A DNA stretch of 48,567 bases from Dysgonomonas sp. 521 (lineage in GTDB: Bacteria > Bacteroidota > Bacteroidia > Bacteroidales > Dysgonomonadaceae): positions 1 to 48,567 of the forward strand of contig NZ_QVMO01000024.1 in NCBI RefSeq assembly GCF_010501055.1, given 5' to 3'. A model generated the notes under the pieces. That model was given only the letters and a program-made list of their open reading frames with translations. It was not told where the DNA came from and did not search any database. A program made the translations under genes and the position numbers. Positions 36,089 to 43,141 of the stretch are shown piece by piece; within the stretch, counting starts at the first letter, position 1; every line of letters starts with the position of its first letter.

Positions 36089-36511
36089 ATGGATATATGT
36101 ATAGATTTTGACGGGACGTGTGTAACACATGAATTCCCTGCTATAGGCAAAGAGATAGGCGCCATACCCGTTCTGAAAGAACTGACGGAAAATGGTCACC
36201 GGCTGATCCTCTTCACAATGCGTAGCGACCGCAAGAAGAAAAAGAAGATAAACGGCGAAGAAGTCATCGTAGAGGAGAATGTACTAACGGAAGCAGTGAA
36301 ATGGTTTGAAGATAACGGGATACCTCTATATGGCATCCAGAAGAACCCGACACAGCGGTTTTGGACTTCTTCCCCAAAGGCATACGGACACTTATATATT
36401 GACGATGCCAATCTGGGATGCCCCCTTATTTATGATGAAAACATTTGCGACAGGCCATACGCCGACTGGACAAGGATAAGAGAGTATCTCGTTGAAAAAG
36501 GAGTACTATAA
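36089..36511 (+). CDS. Small HAD-like hydrolase
   Basis: A 140-aa protein with HAD motif I IDFDGTCV (Asp6, Asp8), motif II FTMRSD, and a late IDDANLGCPL. It lacks a cap domain, so a flat or large substrate is possible. It contains an odd basic stretch RKKKKKINGEE. The substrate is unknown. It lies 12 bases before the dehydrogenase gene, probably the same operon. Confidence 0.8.
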   Translation: MDICIDFDGTCVTHEFPAIGKEIGAIPVLKELTENGHRLILFTMRSDRKKKKKINGEEVIVEENVLTEAVKWFEDNGIPLYGIQKNPTQRFWTSSPKAYGHLYIDDANLGCPLIYDENICDRPYADWTRIREYLVEKGVL

Positions 36512-36523
36512 AACCAACTCATT

Positions 36524-37474
36524 ATGAAAAAGATACTGATGGGACACAACTTCAAGCGGGAAGGATTCGCCAGCCTTGAAGGGAAGTTTGATATAATCTA
36601 TCCGCAAAACAAGATGTTTACCAAAGAGGAGGTAATAGAACGCATTGCAGACATAGACGTATTCGTTCCCAACTTCTCTTTCCAGACAAATGCCGAGATA
36701 ATAGACGCGGCCAAGAAGCTCCGGCTGATAGCGAACTTCGGAGTGGGCTACAACAATATCGATACGGAGTATGCCGCATCAAAAGGGATTGCGGTTACCA
36801 ATACACCCCAATCGGTACTCGAACCTACCGCAGAGTTATGCTTCGCCCTGATGATGGCTACAGCACGCAAGATAGCTTATTACAACCATAAGCTGCATAG
36901 CGGTGTCAGGCTCGACTGGGGAATATACGGCGATCTGGGAATGCCTCTCTACGGGCAAACGCTTGGAATATACGGCATGGGACGCATCGGACAGGCTGTC
37001 GCCCGCAGGGCTGTGGCTTCGGGTATGAAAATCATTTACCATAACAGGCACCAATTACCTAAAGATATTGAGGATAAGTACAATGCCCGCTATGTAGACT
37101 TTGATACGTTGCTCGAAGAATCGGATATCGTTTCCCTGAATGCCCCTGCGACTGCCGAAACCTACCACCTGATGGGAGAACAGGAGTTCAAACAGATGAA
37201 AAGTACGGCTATACTGATTAATACCGCGCGCGGACAACTGGTAGATGATAAAGCGTTGGCCGCAGCCCTGAAAACAGGAGAGATATATGCAGCCGGACTG
37301 GATGTATTCGAGAAAGAGCCTAAAATACTGCCCGAATTGCTCGAACTGGATAGCGCCATCCTAACGCCTCATGCAGGAACAGGCACCTATGCGGCACGGC
37401 TGGATATGACACTGGAGGTAGCCAGGAATATAATCAACTTCTACGAGGGAGGACAAATAGATAGGGTAAACTAA
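36524..37474 (+). CDS. D-isomer-specific 2-hydroxyacid dehydrogenase
   Basis: The predicted 316-aa NAD(P)-dependent enzyme has the Rossmann motif GIYGMGRIG (148-156) and the catalytic trio Arg236 (NTARG), Glu265 (DVFEKEP) and His283 (TPHAG). It interconverts a 2-oxo acid and a D-2-hydroxy acid; glycerate/hydroxypyruvate or lactate-type substrates cannot be told apart from sequence. Its stop is two bases from the stop of the convergent phosphatase gene. Confidence 0.9.
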   Translation: MKKILMGHNFKREGFASLEGKFDIIYPQNKMFTKEEVIERIADIDVFVPNFSFQTNAEIIDAAKKLRLIANFGVGYNNIDTEYAASKGIAVTNTPQSVLEPTAELCFALMMATARKIAYYNHKLHSGVRLDWGIYGDLGMPLYGQTLGIYGMGRIGQAVARRAVASGMKIIYHNRHQLPKDIEDKYNARYVDFDTLLEESDIVSLNAPATAETYHLMGEQEFKQMKSTAILINTARGQLVDDKALAAALKTGEIYAAGLDVFEKEPKILPELLELDSAILTPHAGTGTYAARLDMTLEVARNIINFYEGGQIDRVN

Positions 37475-37476
37475 AG

Positions 37477-37956
37477 TCATAGTTCACTGTCCTTCATCTT
37501 TCTCAACAGCCCCTCGCAGGCATCTTCCAGCAAGTCGAGTACCAGCTCGAATCCTTCTGCTCCCGAATAGTATGGGTCAGGGATATGGTCATGCACAAAG
37601 TGCTGTGAGAACTCCACCATGCGATGCACTTTCTTCTCTGCTTCAAGGTCGGGAGCCAAGCGCATTACATCCCGATAGTTGTTATCGTCCATTACCACAA
37701 TAATATCGAACTTATCGAAGTCATTGCTTGTAAACCGGCGCGCCATAGAATCCAATGTATAGCCTCTGCGTGAAGCATGCCTTCTCATGCGCGAATCAGG
37801 CAGGTCTCCCGTATGATATCCTGCTGTCCCGGCCGAGTCTATTGTGATCTTATCGTCGAGTCGTTCAGCCTTTACCATAGCCCTAAAAATGCCTTCTGCA
37901 GCCGGAGAGCGGCAGATATTACCAAGGCAGACAAAGAGTACTTTATATTCTTTCAT
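37477..37956 (-). CDS. Low-molecular-weight protein tyrosine phosphatase
   Basis: A 159-aa enzyme with the P-loop VCLGNICRSP (Cys10, Arg16) and the general-acid loop IPDPYYSG near the end. It removes phosphate from tyrosine residues or small arsenate/phosphate-type substrates. The upstream gap to 38060 contains a CTGCTAACTG/CTGACTG run and a CCTCCC/GGGAGG pair but no gene. Confidence 0.92.
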   Translation of the reverse strand: MKEYKVLFVCLGNICRSPAAEGIFRAMVKAERLDDKITIDSAGTAGYHTGDLPDSRMRRHASRRGYTLDSMARRFTSNDFDKFDIIVVMDDNNYRDVMRLAPDLEAEKKVHRMVEFSQHFVHDHIPDPYYSGAEGFELVLDLLEDACEGLLRKMKDSEL

Positions 37957-38060
37957 ATGTTATATAAGTTACAGCACCCCTCCCAGCCTCCCCAAAAGGG
38001 AGGAGTAGGCAAAGGCCTGAATAAAAACTGCTAACTGTTGACTGCTGACTGCTAACTGAA

Positions 38061-38717
38061 TCAAATATAGTACTCAGCCATATCCACCAGTCCCGCCCGT
38101 ATGGCGTATTTTGTCGCCTCATGCACATTGTTTACCTCCAGTTTGCGGAATATATTCTTACGGTGGGTAATCACTGTATGGAAACTAAGGTTACGGTTGG
38201 CTGCTATTTCTTTTGTAGTCTTACCGATGGCTATCTCTTTCAGTATTTCCTTTTCCGTACTTGTCAGAATATGCTCTAGTGTGTCTGTTGACGATTTCTG
38301 AGCCTGTAGAAGCTGGTTTGTTACCCTGCCACAGAGAAAGCGTTCGCCCCTCAGCGCGTGAGCCAGCCCCATATTTATCTCATCCAGGTCACAGGATTTA
38401 AGTACAATACTGAACGATTCGCTGGTAGACGTCAGCCTGCGCAGAAAATCATAACTCAGTTCATCCGAAAACAACAACCACCTTACCTGCGAAAAGCGAT
38501 AGCCTACATTCAGCAGTTCATCCACTCCTGCAAAGTCCGACAGGGTATAGTCCAATATTACAACAGCATCGAGGTGGAGGCTCAGCAGCTTTATCAGTTC
38601 GGCTTTGCTCTCAGCATAGCGAATGGAAGCCACTTTCTTTGTTTCGTTCACAAGTGCCTCTATTCCCACACGGGTTATATCCTGTTTATCTGCTATTATA
38701 ATATCTTTCTGTTCCAT
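38061..38717 (-). CDS. LuxR/NarL-type response regulator
   Basis: A 218-aa protein with a receiver domain (phosphoacceptor Asp56 in VVILDYTL, Asp10 in the acidic pocket) and a LuxR HTH (about 150-215; TSTEKEILKEIAIGKTTKEIA). Its cognate kinase is not next to it. It resembles the regulator at 6333-6941, which has lost the Asp. It has its own promoter overlapping the end of the esterase gene. Confidence 0.9.
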   Translation of the reverse strand: MEQKDIIIADKQDITRVGIEALVNETKKVASIRYAESKAELIKLLSLHLDAVVILDYTLSDFAGVDELLNVGYRFSQVRWLLFSDELSYDFLRRLTSTSESFSIVLKSCDLDEINMGLAHALRGERFLCGRVTNQLLQAQKSSTDTLEHILTSTEKEILKEIAIGKTTKEIAANRNLSFHTVITHRKNIFRKLEVNNVHEATKYAIRAGLVDMAEYYI

Positions 38718-38741
38718 TTAACTATTTGATACCAAAGACTG

Positions 38742-38749
38742 CAAAGATA
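38742..38749 (-). promoter_or_regulatory. -7 box for the LuxR regulator
   Basis: On the minus strand TATCTTTG (38749-38742) matches TAnnTTTG, about 25 bases before ATG 38717; no clear -33 box. Confidence 0.55.
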
Positions 38750-38750
38750 G

Positions 38751-39572
38751 CTATTTCTGATTGAAAAACTTAGAAAAGAATAACATTTGGTAATCTATAG
38801 AGTTGCTCCAGTACTCTCCTGTATGACCTCCCGGACGAACGATATAATCATGCTGTATATTCCTGTACATCATCTCCTTATGTAGTTGTTCGTTTACCTG
38901 AAAGAAAAAGTCATCCGTTCCGCAATCGAAGATAATCGCCAATGCCCCCGGTTCTATCTTATCCAACTGTGTAATAACTGTATGCCCGTTCCATCTTTCG
39001 GGATTCGCCTTATATGTACCAAGACGGCTCTTCATCTCCCAGCTGTTAGGAAAAGGGCGAATATCCACACCCCCGCTCATCGAGCCACACGCGCCAAACA
39101 CATCAGGATGGTTTATACCCAGCCATAAGCCTCCGTGACCTCCCATGCTAAGCCCTGTTACAGCACGTCCTTTGGGAGAGGTTACAGTATTATAATTCCG
39201 GTCGATATACTCTACCAGTTCTTTACTTACATAAGTTTCAAATTGGAACTTAGGATCGACAGGGCTGTCCCAGTACCAACTGTTCTGTCCGTCAGGACAA
39301 ACAACAATCATATTCAGGCGGGTTGCTTCCTGTGGTAGTGTTTTTTTCAGGTCAATCCACGAGTTGTAACGCCCGCTATACCCATGCAAAAGGTACAGCA
39401 CAGGGTACTTTACCTCATTATCTTTGTCGTATCCGGCGGGCAGGATCACTACATTCTTTATACTCCGGTCCATCTTAGGGCTGAACACTTCGATTGTATC
39501 TACTGTCTGGGCTTGTGCAGAAGTGAATACAAATACTGCTAACAGAAATAAAATGCTAAGTTTTTTCATCAT
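38751..39572 (-). CDS. Secreted alpha/beta-hydrolase, putative esterase family
   Basis: The predicted 273-aa protein has a signal peptide (cleavage near AQAQ, residue 22) and an esterase-D-like fold: LLHGYSGRYNSW (oxyanion region), nucleophile Ser142 in GLSMGGHG, acid in FDCGTDD, His in PGGHTGEYW. Relatives include feruloyl and acetyl-xylan esterases and S-formylglutathione hydrolase; with export, a carbohydrate-ester substrate is likely. A family D repeat directly precedes the ATG. Confidence 0.88.
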   Translation of the reverse strand: MMKKLSILFLLAVFVFTSAQAQTVDTIEVFSPKMDRSIKNVVILPAGYDKDNEVKYPVLYLLHGYSGRYNSWIDLKKTLPQEATRLNMIVVCPDGQNSWYWDSPVDPKFQFETYVSKELVEYIDRNYNTVTSPKGRAVTGLSMGGHGGLWLGINHPDVFGACGSMSGGVDIRPFPNSWEMKSRLGTYKANPERWNGHTVITQLDKIEPGALAIIFDCGTDDFFFQVNEQLHKEMMYRNIQHDYIVRPGGHTGEYWSNSIDYQMLFFSKFFNQK

Positions 39573-39762
39573 TTTTTATTTTAACTAAGTAACAACCAAC
39601 GGTCACAGCAGCGAAGCGTATGAAAAAGTGACAATTGAAAATCGGCAGAGCGAAGCGGAGCCAAAAGTGACAGTTTTTTATTACTTTTTCCAGTTACTTT
39701 TATCTCTCGTAAAGACGCGAAGCCGTAATTCTCAGAACTCATTACTTATAACTCAAAACGTC
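39573..39762 (-). repeat. Family D repeat, copy D2, abutting the esterase gene
   Basis: Reverse-complement match to D1 at 33432-33566, with about 30 extra bases (39632-39664 area). It reaches the start codon of the esterase gene; both D1 and D2 lead into ATGATGA. The far end shares ACTCAAAACGTCT with D3. Confidence 0.8.
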
Positions 39763-39772
39763 TCTATTATAA

Positions 39773-40074
39773 ATGCGAATCAAGGGTTAAAAAGCACAGT
39801 AACTTATTGTCCCGAAGGGACTGAAGGTGGATAACCACGGGCAAAACCCGTGGCAGGGACTGGCTGGAAAATATGTCTCTGTAGGAGGCAAATAGCAAAA
39901 ATAAATGCCATTCGCCTCCTACGGAGACGGCCTCTCCCTATCCGATTTTTCCACGGGTTTTACCCGTAGTTATCCATGATTAGCCCACTTCGTGGACTTA
40001 GAACCCTGACTGCAAAACAGAAGATTGATTTATAATAGTATACTTCAACCCAGGGCAACCCTTGATTTGCATTA
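39773..40074. repeat. Inverted-repeat element A4 (302 bp, diverged)
   Basis: Terminal repeats ATGCGAATCAAGGGTT and AACCCTTGATTTGCAT. A perfect 5-bp duplication TATAA flanks it (39768-39772 and 40075-40079). The inside is unlike A1-A3 and holds two hairpin pairs, CCACGGGCAAAACCCGTGG and a pair around GAGGCAAATAG/CGCCTCC. Non-coding. Confidence 0.8.
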
Positions 40075-40137
40075 TAAGATAATTTTACTTCTCTTTCCTT
40101 AAACAAAATTAATGCATCATTTTGTGTATTACGTAGG

Positions 40138-40154
40138 GGCGTATTGTATACGCC
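40138..40154. repeat. Small hairpin GGCGTAT-TGT-ATACGCC
   Basis: A perfect 7-bp stem with a 3-base loop between element A4 and the end of xseA; a related but less perfect sequence lies near 34645-34670. It could aid termination of the minus-strand xseA transcript. Confidence 0.45.
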
Positions 40155-40221
40155 TGCAATAGGCGAACCCTTCAATACGAGGGTGTGTCAAAAGCCTCCT
40201 GCAATAAATATATTTCATTAC

Positions 40222-41589
40222 TTACTTAACTACAGAATCTACTCTGCCATCCGAAAATACAGTTGTTATTTCATCCCCCCTGTTTACAGACGAACTTTGC
40301 TTAATCACTTTCCCGTTCTGCATTGTCAGGGTGTATCCCTTTTTCAGGATATTTTCAGGAGATGCGAGTTCCAGATGCTTTTCGTATGTGTTCAGTTGTA
40401 TGTTTTTATCTTTGAATTGCTGCTGTGTCACACGTTTCAGAGTGCTTTCAATCAGTTCAAATTTTGAAAGGTTCTCTTTAACAGATTGTTGAGATTTCTT
40501 TATCAGTGCATCTTCATATACTGTAAGCCTGTTTTGCTTTTCTTTTTTTACCCTTTGTAAACTTCTGGATAAGAAATCTTTTGTTGAGGACAGGGTCGCT
40601 ACCTGTTCTTTATACCACGCTTTGAGTACAAAAGAGTTTTTTGTTTCGAAAACGCTTAGTTGTACGGCTTCGTCCTGTAGCCGTTGCGTTGTCAGCATAA
40701 CAATGTTCTGCGCTATTTCATCCAGTTCGAGCGCAGTTTCTGCCATATTGCCAATCAGGAATTCAGCCACGGCTGTCGGAGTCTTTGCGCGGGTGTGTGC
40801 TACTATATCGAGAACCGTGTCGTCACGTTCGTGCCCGATGCCGGTTATTATTGGCAAAGGGAATTGAGCGCAACTGGCAGCCAGAAGGTATGAATCGAAA
40901 CTGCTGAGGTCTGAGGTCGCCCCCCCGCCACGTATGATGACAACGGCATCGAAACAATCCTGATATTCGTAAATGCGTTCAAGCGCCGAAATAATGGAAT
41001 CTTCAGACCTGTCGCCCTGCATCACCGCCGCGAATAGCTTCGTGTAGAAGATAAAGCCGTAAACATTCCCTGCGAGCTGGTCGAGAAAATCCTCATAGCC
41101 CGCCGCAGTGGGCGAAGATATGATGGCGATCCGGTTTGTAGGGACAGGCAGTTCCAGTTCCTTATTCAGGTTGAGAACGCCTTCTTCTTCAAGCTGTTTC
41201 AGTATGGCGGCTCTGTTTAATGCCTGGTCGCCTAATGTATAGCTTGGGTCTATGTCGTGTATGGTAAGGCTAAATCCGTATAGTTCATGGAATTGCACAC
41301 TTACCTGTACCAGCACTTTAATGCCGGAGGTAAAAGGCTGCTTGGTAGCGTTTTCGAAATAGGCTTTGAGCATAAAGAATGTATTTGCCCAAATCATCCC
41401 CCTCGCTTTGGCTAGCAGGTTGCGCCCGTTTATATCTTTCTCTATAAACTCCAGATAGCAATGCCCGTTCTGGTTGACACGCACGTCACTTGTTTCGGCG
41501 CGAATCCAGAACATCTCGGGAAGGCTGTCGTCAAGCACATTCTTTATCAGATTGTTCAGTTCATAAAGAGATATGGCGGGATTGCTCAT
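40222..41589 (-). CDS. xseA: Exodeoxyribonuclease VII large subunit
   Basis: A 455-aa protein with an N-terminal OB-fold (about 5-100) and the ExoVII catalytic core with VVIIRGGGATSDLSSFDS and ITGIGHERDDTVLDIVAH, then a long coiled-coil region and a C-terminal segment ILKKGYTLTMQNGKVI. The start overlaps the stop of the protease gene by four bases (ATGA). XseB is at 34701-34898. Confidence 0.95.
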   Translation of the reverse strand: MSNPAISLYELNNLIKNVLDDSLPEMFWIRAETSDVRVNQNGHCYLEFIEKDINGRNLLAKARGMIWANTFFMLKAYFENATKQPFTSGIKVLVQVSVQFHELYGFSLTIHDIDPSYTLGDQALNRAAILKQLEEEGVLNLNKELELPVPTNRIAIISSPTAAGYEDFLDQLAGNVYGFIFYTKLFAAVMQGDRSEDSIISALERIYEYQDCFDAVVIIRGGGATSDLSSFDSYLLAASCAQFPLPIITGIGHERDDTVLDIVAHTRAKTPTAVAEFLIGNMAETALELDEIAQNIVMLTTQRLQDEAVQLSVFETKNSFVLKAWYKEQVATLSSTKDFLSRSLQRVKKEKQNRLTVYEDALIKKSQQSVKENLSKFELIESTLKRVTQQQFKDKNIQLNTYEKHLELASPENILKKGYTLTMQNGKVIKQSSSVNRGDEITTVFSDGRVDSVVK

Positions 41590-42998
41590 TTCTTCCCTTT
41601 CTTTTCAGGTTTTAACGCGGCTTTTTTATCTGCCAGCAGTTGCGCTATTTCCATCGCCTTTTTCATATCGGGGATACCGTATCCGTAGTCGCGGTTAGGG
41701 TTGTCATAAATATCCGAAGACTGACGCACAACATCCTGTATCTCTTTATTCGTCAATGTAGGGAAGGCCTGCCACAGGCATGTGACCATTCCGCACATAA
41801 TAGGGGAGGAGAATGACGTACCGCTACTATAGGACACAAACCCGTTATCTTTGACCACGGTAGCCATCTGCCCCAATGTCATGACGTCGGGTTTGATACG
41901 CAGGTCTTCGGTCAGTCCGCGGGAACTAAAATCAGCTATAATGGAATCGCGCTGGATGGCGCCTACTGTAAGTATATTAACGGCATCCGACGGGGGGGTG
42001 ATCTTTTCCCATTCAGAGTCGCCGGAGTTGCCCGCGCTGATAACAAGCAGCATGCCTTTCTTTGCCGCCGCATCGGCTGCACGGGATATAAGGGCTGCCT
42101 TGCCTGTAAGGTCTTTGTGTGTATAGCTTTTGGCGGGGTAGTCATAATTGTTATAGCCCAGCGATGTGTTTACGACATCTACGCCTACACTGTCTGCGTA
42201 CTCAATTGCGGTAGCCCAATAGTCTTCCTCGATAGGAAACTCGGAACGCGAATCTTCGGTACCGAACAACCAGAAGCTGGCTTCGGGCGCTGTTCCTACA
42301 AATTGCATAGGCTTGTTTGTGCCAATGCAGGACAATACGTTCAGCCCGTGCTGATTGGCATTGTTAAACAGGTCTTCGTTTTCGTACACAAAGCCCTTGT
42401 ATCCTTTTATATCCAGATTGTCGAGCATGTCTATTTGCGGCAGGTGGCTGAACCCCGCGTCTATAACGGCAATTGTCATACCCTTGCCTTTATATCCTGC
42501 TTCGTGCAGGTATTGTCCGTTGTTGGTTTTTATATTGGCATTCCCCCGTGCGTAATAGTCGCCGAAAACGACAGTTTCTACCGCAGGATATCTGATAATG
42601 CTGTCTGTTTTTGTCGCGCCTTTTGGTTTGCCTCGCCATACGAACAGGGCATCCGACACGAACGGTAATTCCTTATATTTATCCACCATTGCGCTGTCGC
42701 TGCAATGAACGGCTACAGTGCCCTGCCATTTGCTGCGGGCAACTACCTTGCCGCCAACCTCTTCTATCGCTTTTATATATTCGGGGGAGATAGGAAGGTC
42801 GGTTTCATCTATTTCCAGGTTTTGCTTCTGCCGCCTTTCCAACGCCTTGGCAGATAAGAACTCTTCGGGCTTATCTATTGAATATGCGGTTTTGCCCTTG
42901 TCCTTCAATGTAAGACGGAATTTATAATTGTACTCTTGTGAAAAGGCAGTTATTGATGTAGCTATAAATAAGCAGGCGAATAATGTAATCTTTTTCAT
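41586..42998 (-). CDS. Secreted subtilisin-like serine protease (S8)
   Basis: The predicted 470-aa protease has a signal peptide (MKKITLF to AFSQ), an N-terminal pro-region to about 150, and the catalytic triad Asp180 (AVIDAG), His217 (NQHG) and Ser395 (GTSFSSP), with the oxyanion Asn323. The end is a Lys-rich tail (KPEKKGKK). The start at 42998 is chosen because the promoter overlaps the upstream ATG at 43022. Its target is unknown, and its tight coupling to xseA is unexpected for an exported enzyme. Confidence 0.9.
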   Translation of the reverse strand: MKKITLFACLFIATSITAFSQEYNYKFRLTLKDKGKTAYSIDKPEEFLSAKALERRQKQNLEIDETDLPISPEYIKAIEEVGGKVVARSKWQGTVAVHCSDSAMVDKYKELPFVSDALFVWRGKPKGATKTDSIIRYPAVETVVFGDYYARGNANIKTNNGQYLHEAGYKGKGMTIAVIDAGFSHLPQIDMLDNLDIKGYKGFVYENEDLFNNANQHGLNVLSCIGTNKPMQFVGTAPEASFWLFGTEDSRSEFPIEEDYWATAIEYADSVGVDVVNTSLGYNNYDYPAKSYTHKDLTGKAALISRAADAAAKKGMLLVISAGNSGDSEWEKITPPSDAVNILTVGAIQRDSIIADFSSRGLTEDLRIKPDVMTLGQMATVVKDNGFVSYSSGTSFSSPIMCGMVTCLWQAFPTLTNKEIQDVVRQSSDIYDNPNRDYGYGIPDMKKAMEIAQLLADKKAALKPEKKGKK

Positions 42999-43019
42999 GA
43001 CCTTATTATATGTTTTGTA

Positions 43020-43027
43020 CAAAAATA
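43020..43027 (-). promoter_or_regulatory. -7 box for the protease-xseA unit
   Basis: TATTTTTG on the minus strand (43027-43020), 21 bases before ATG 42998; no clear -33 box. Confidence 0.6.
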
Positions 43028-43076
43028 GAGATAATAGTTTTTAGTTGGTAATAAGAGTTCTTGATATTTGTTAAAT

Positions 43077-43121
43077 AATAGGAGGAGATGTCCGGTTTTT
43101 TTCCGAACATCTCCTCCTATT
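43077..43121 (-). terminator. Long hairpin terminator of the TonB-dependent receptor gene
   Basis: The stretch at 43077-43095 (AATAGGAGGAGATGTCCGG) pairs with 43103-43121 with one mismatch, a roughly 18-bp stem, 20 bases past the receptor stop. The T run after it on the minus strand is weak, but the stem is very stable. Confidence 0.75.
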
Positions 43122-43141
43122 ATTCTTGTTTTTGTAATCTT

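Noticed and set aside
42117..42668. 183-codon frame opposite the subtilase gene
   Set aside because: Antisense shadow; the subtilase triad on the minus strand is decisive.
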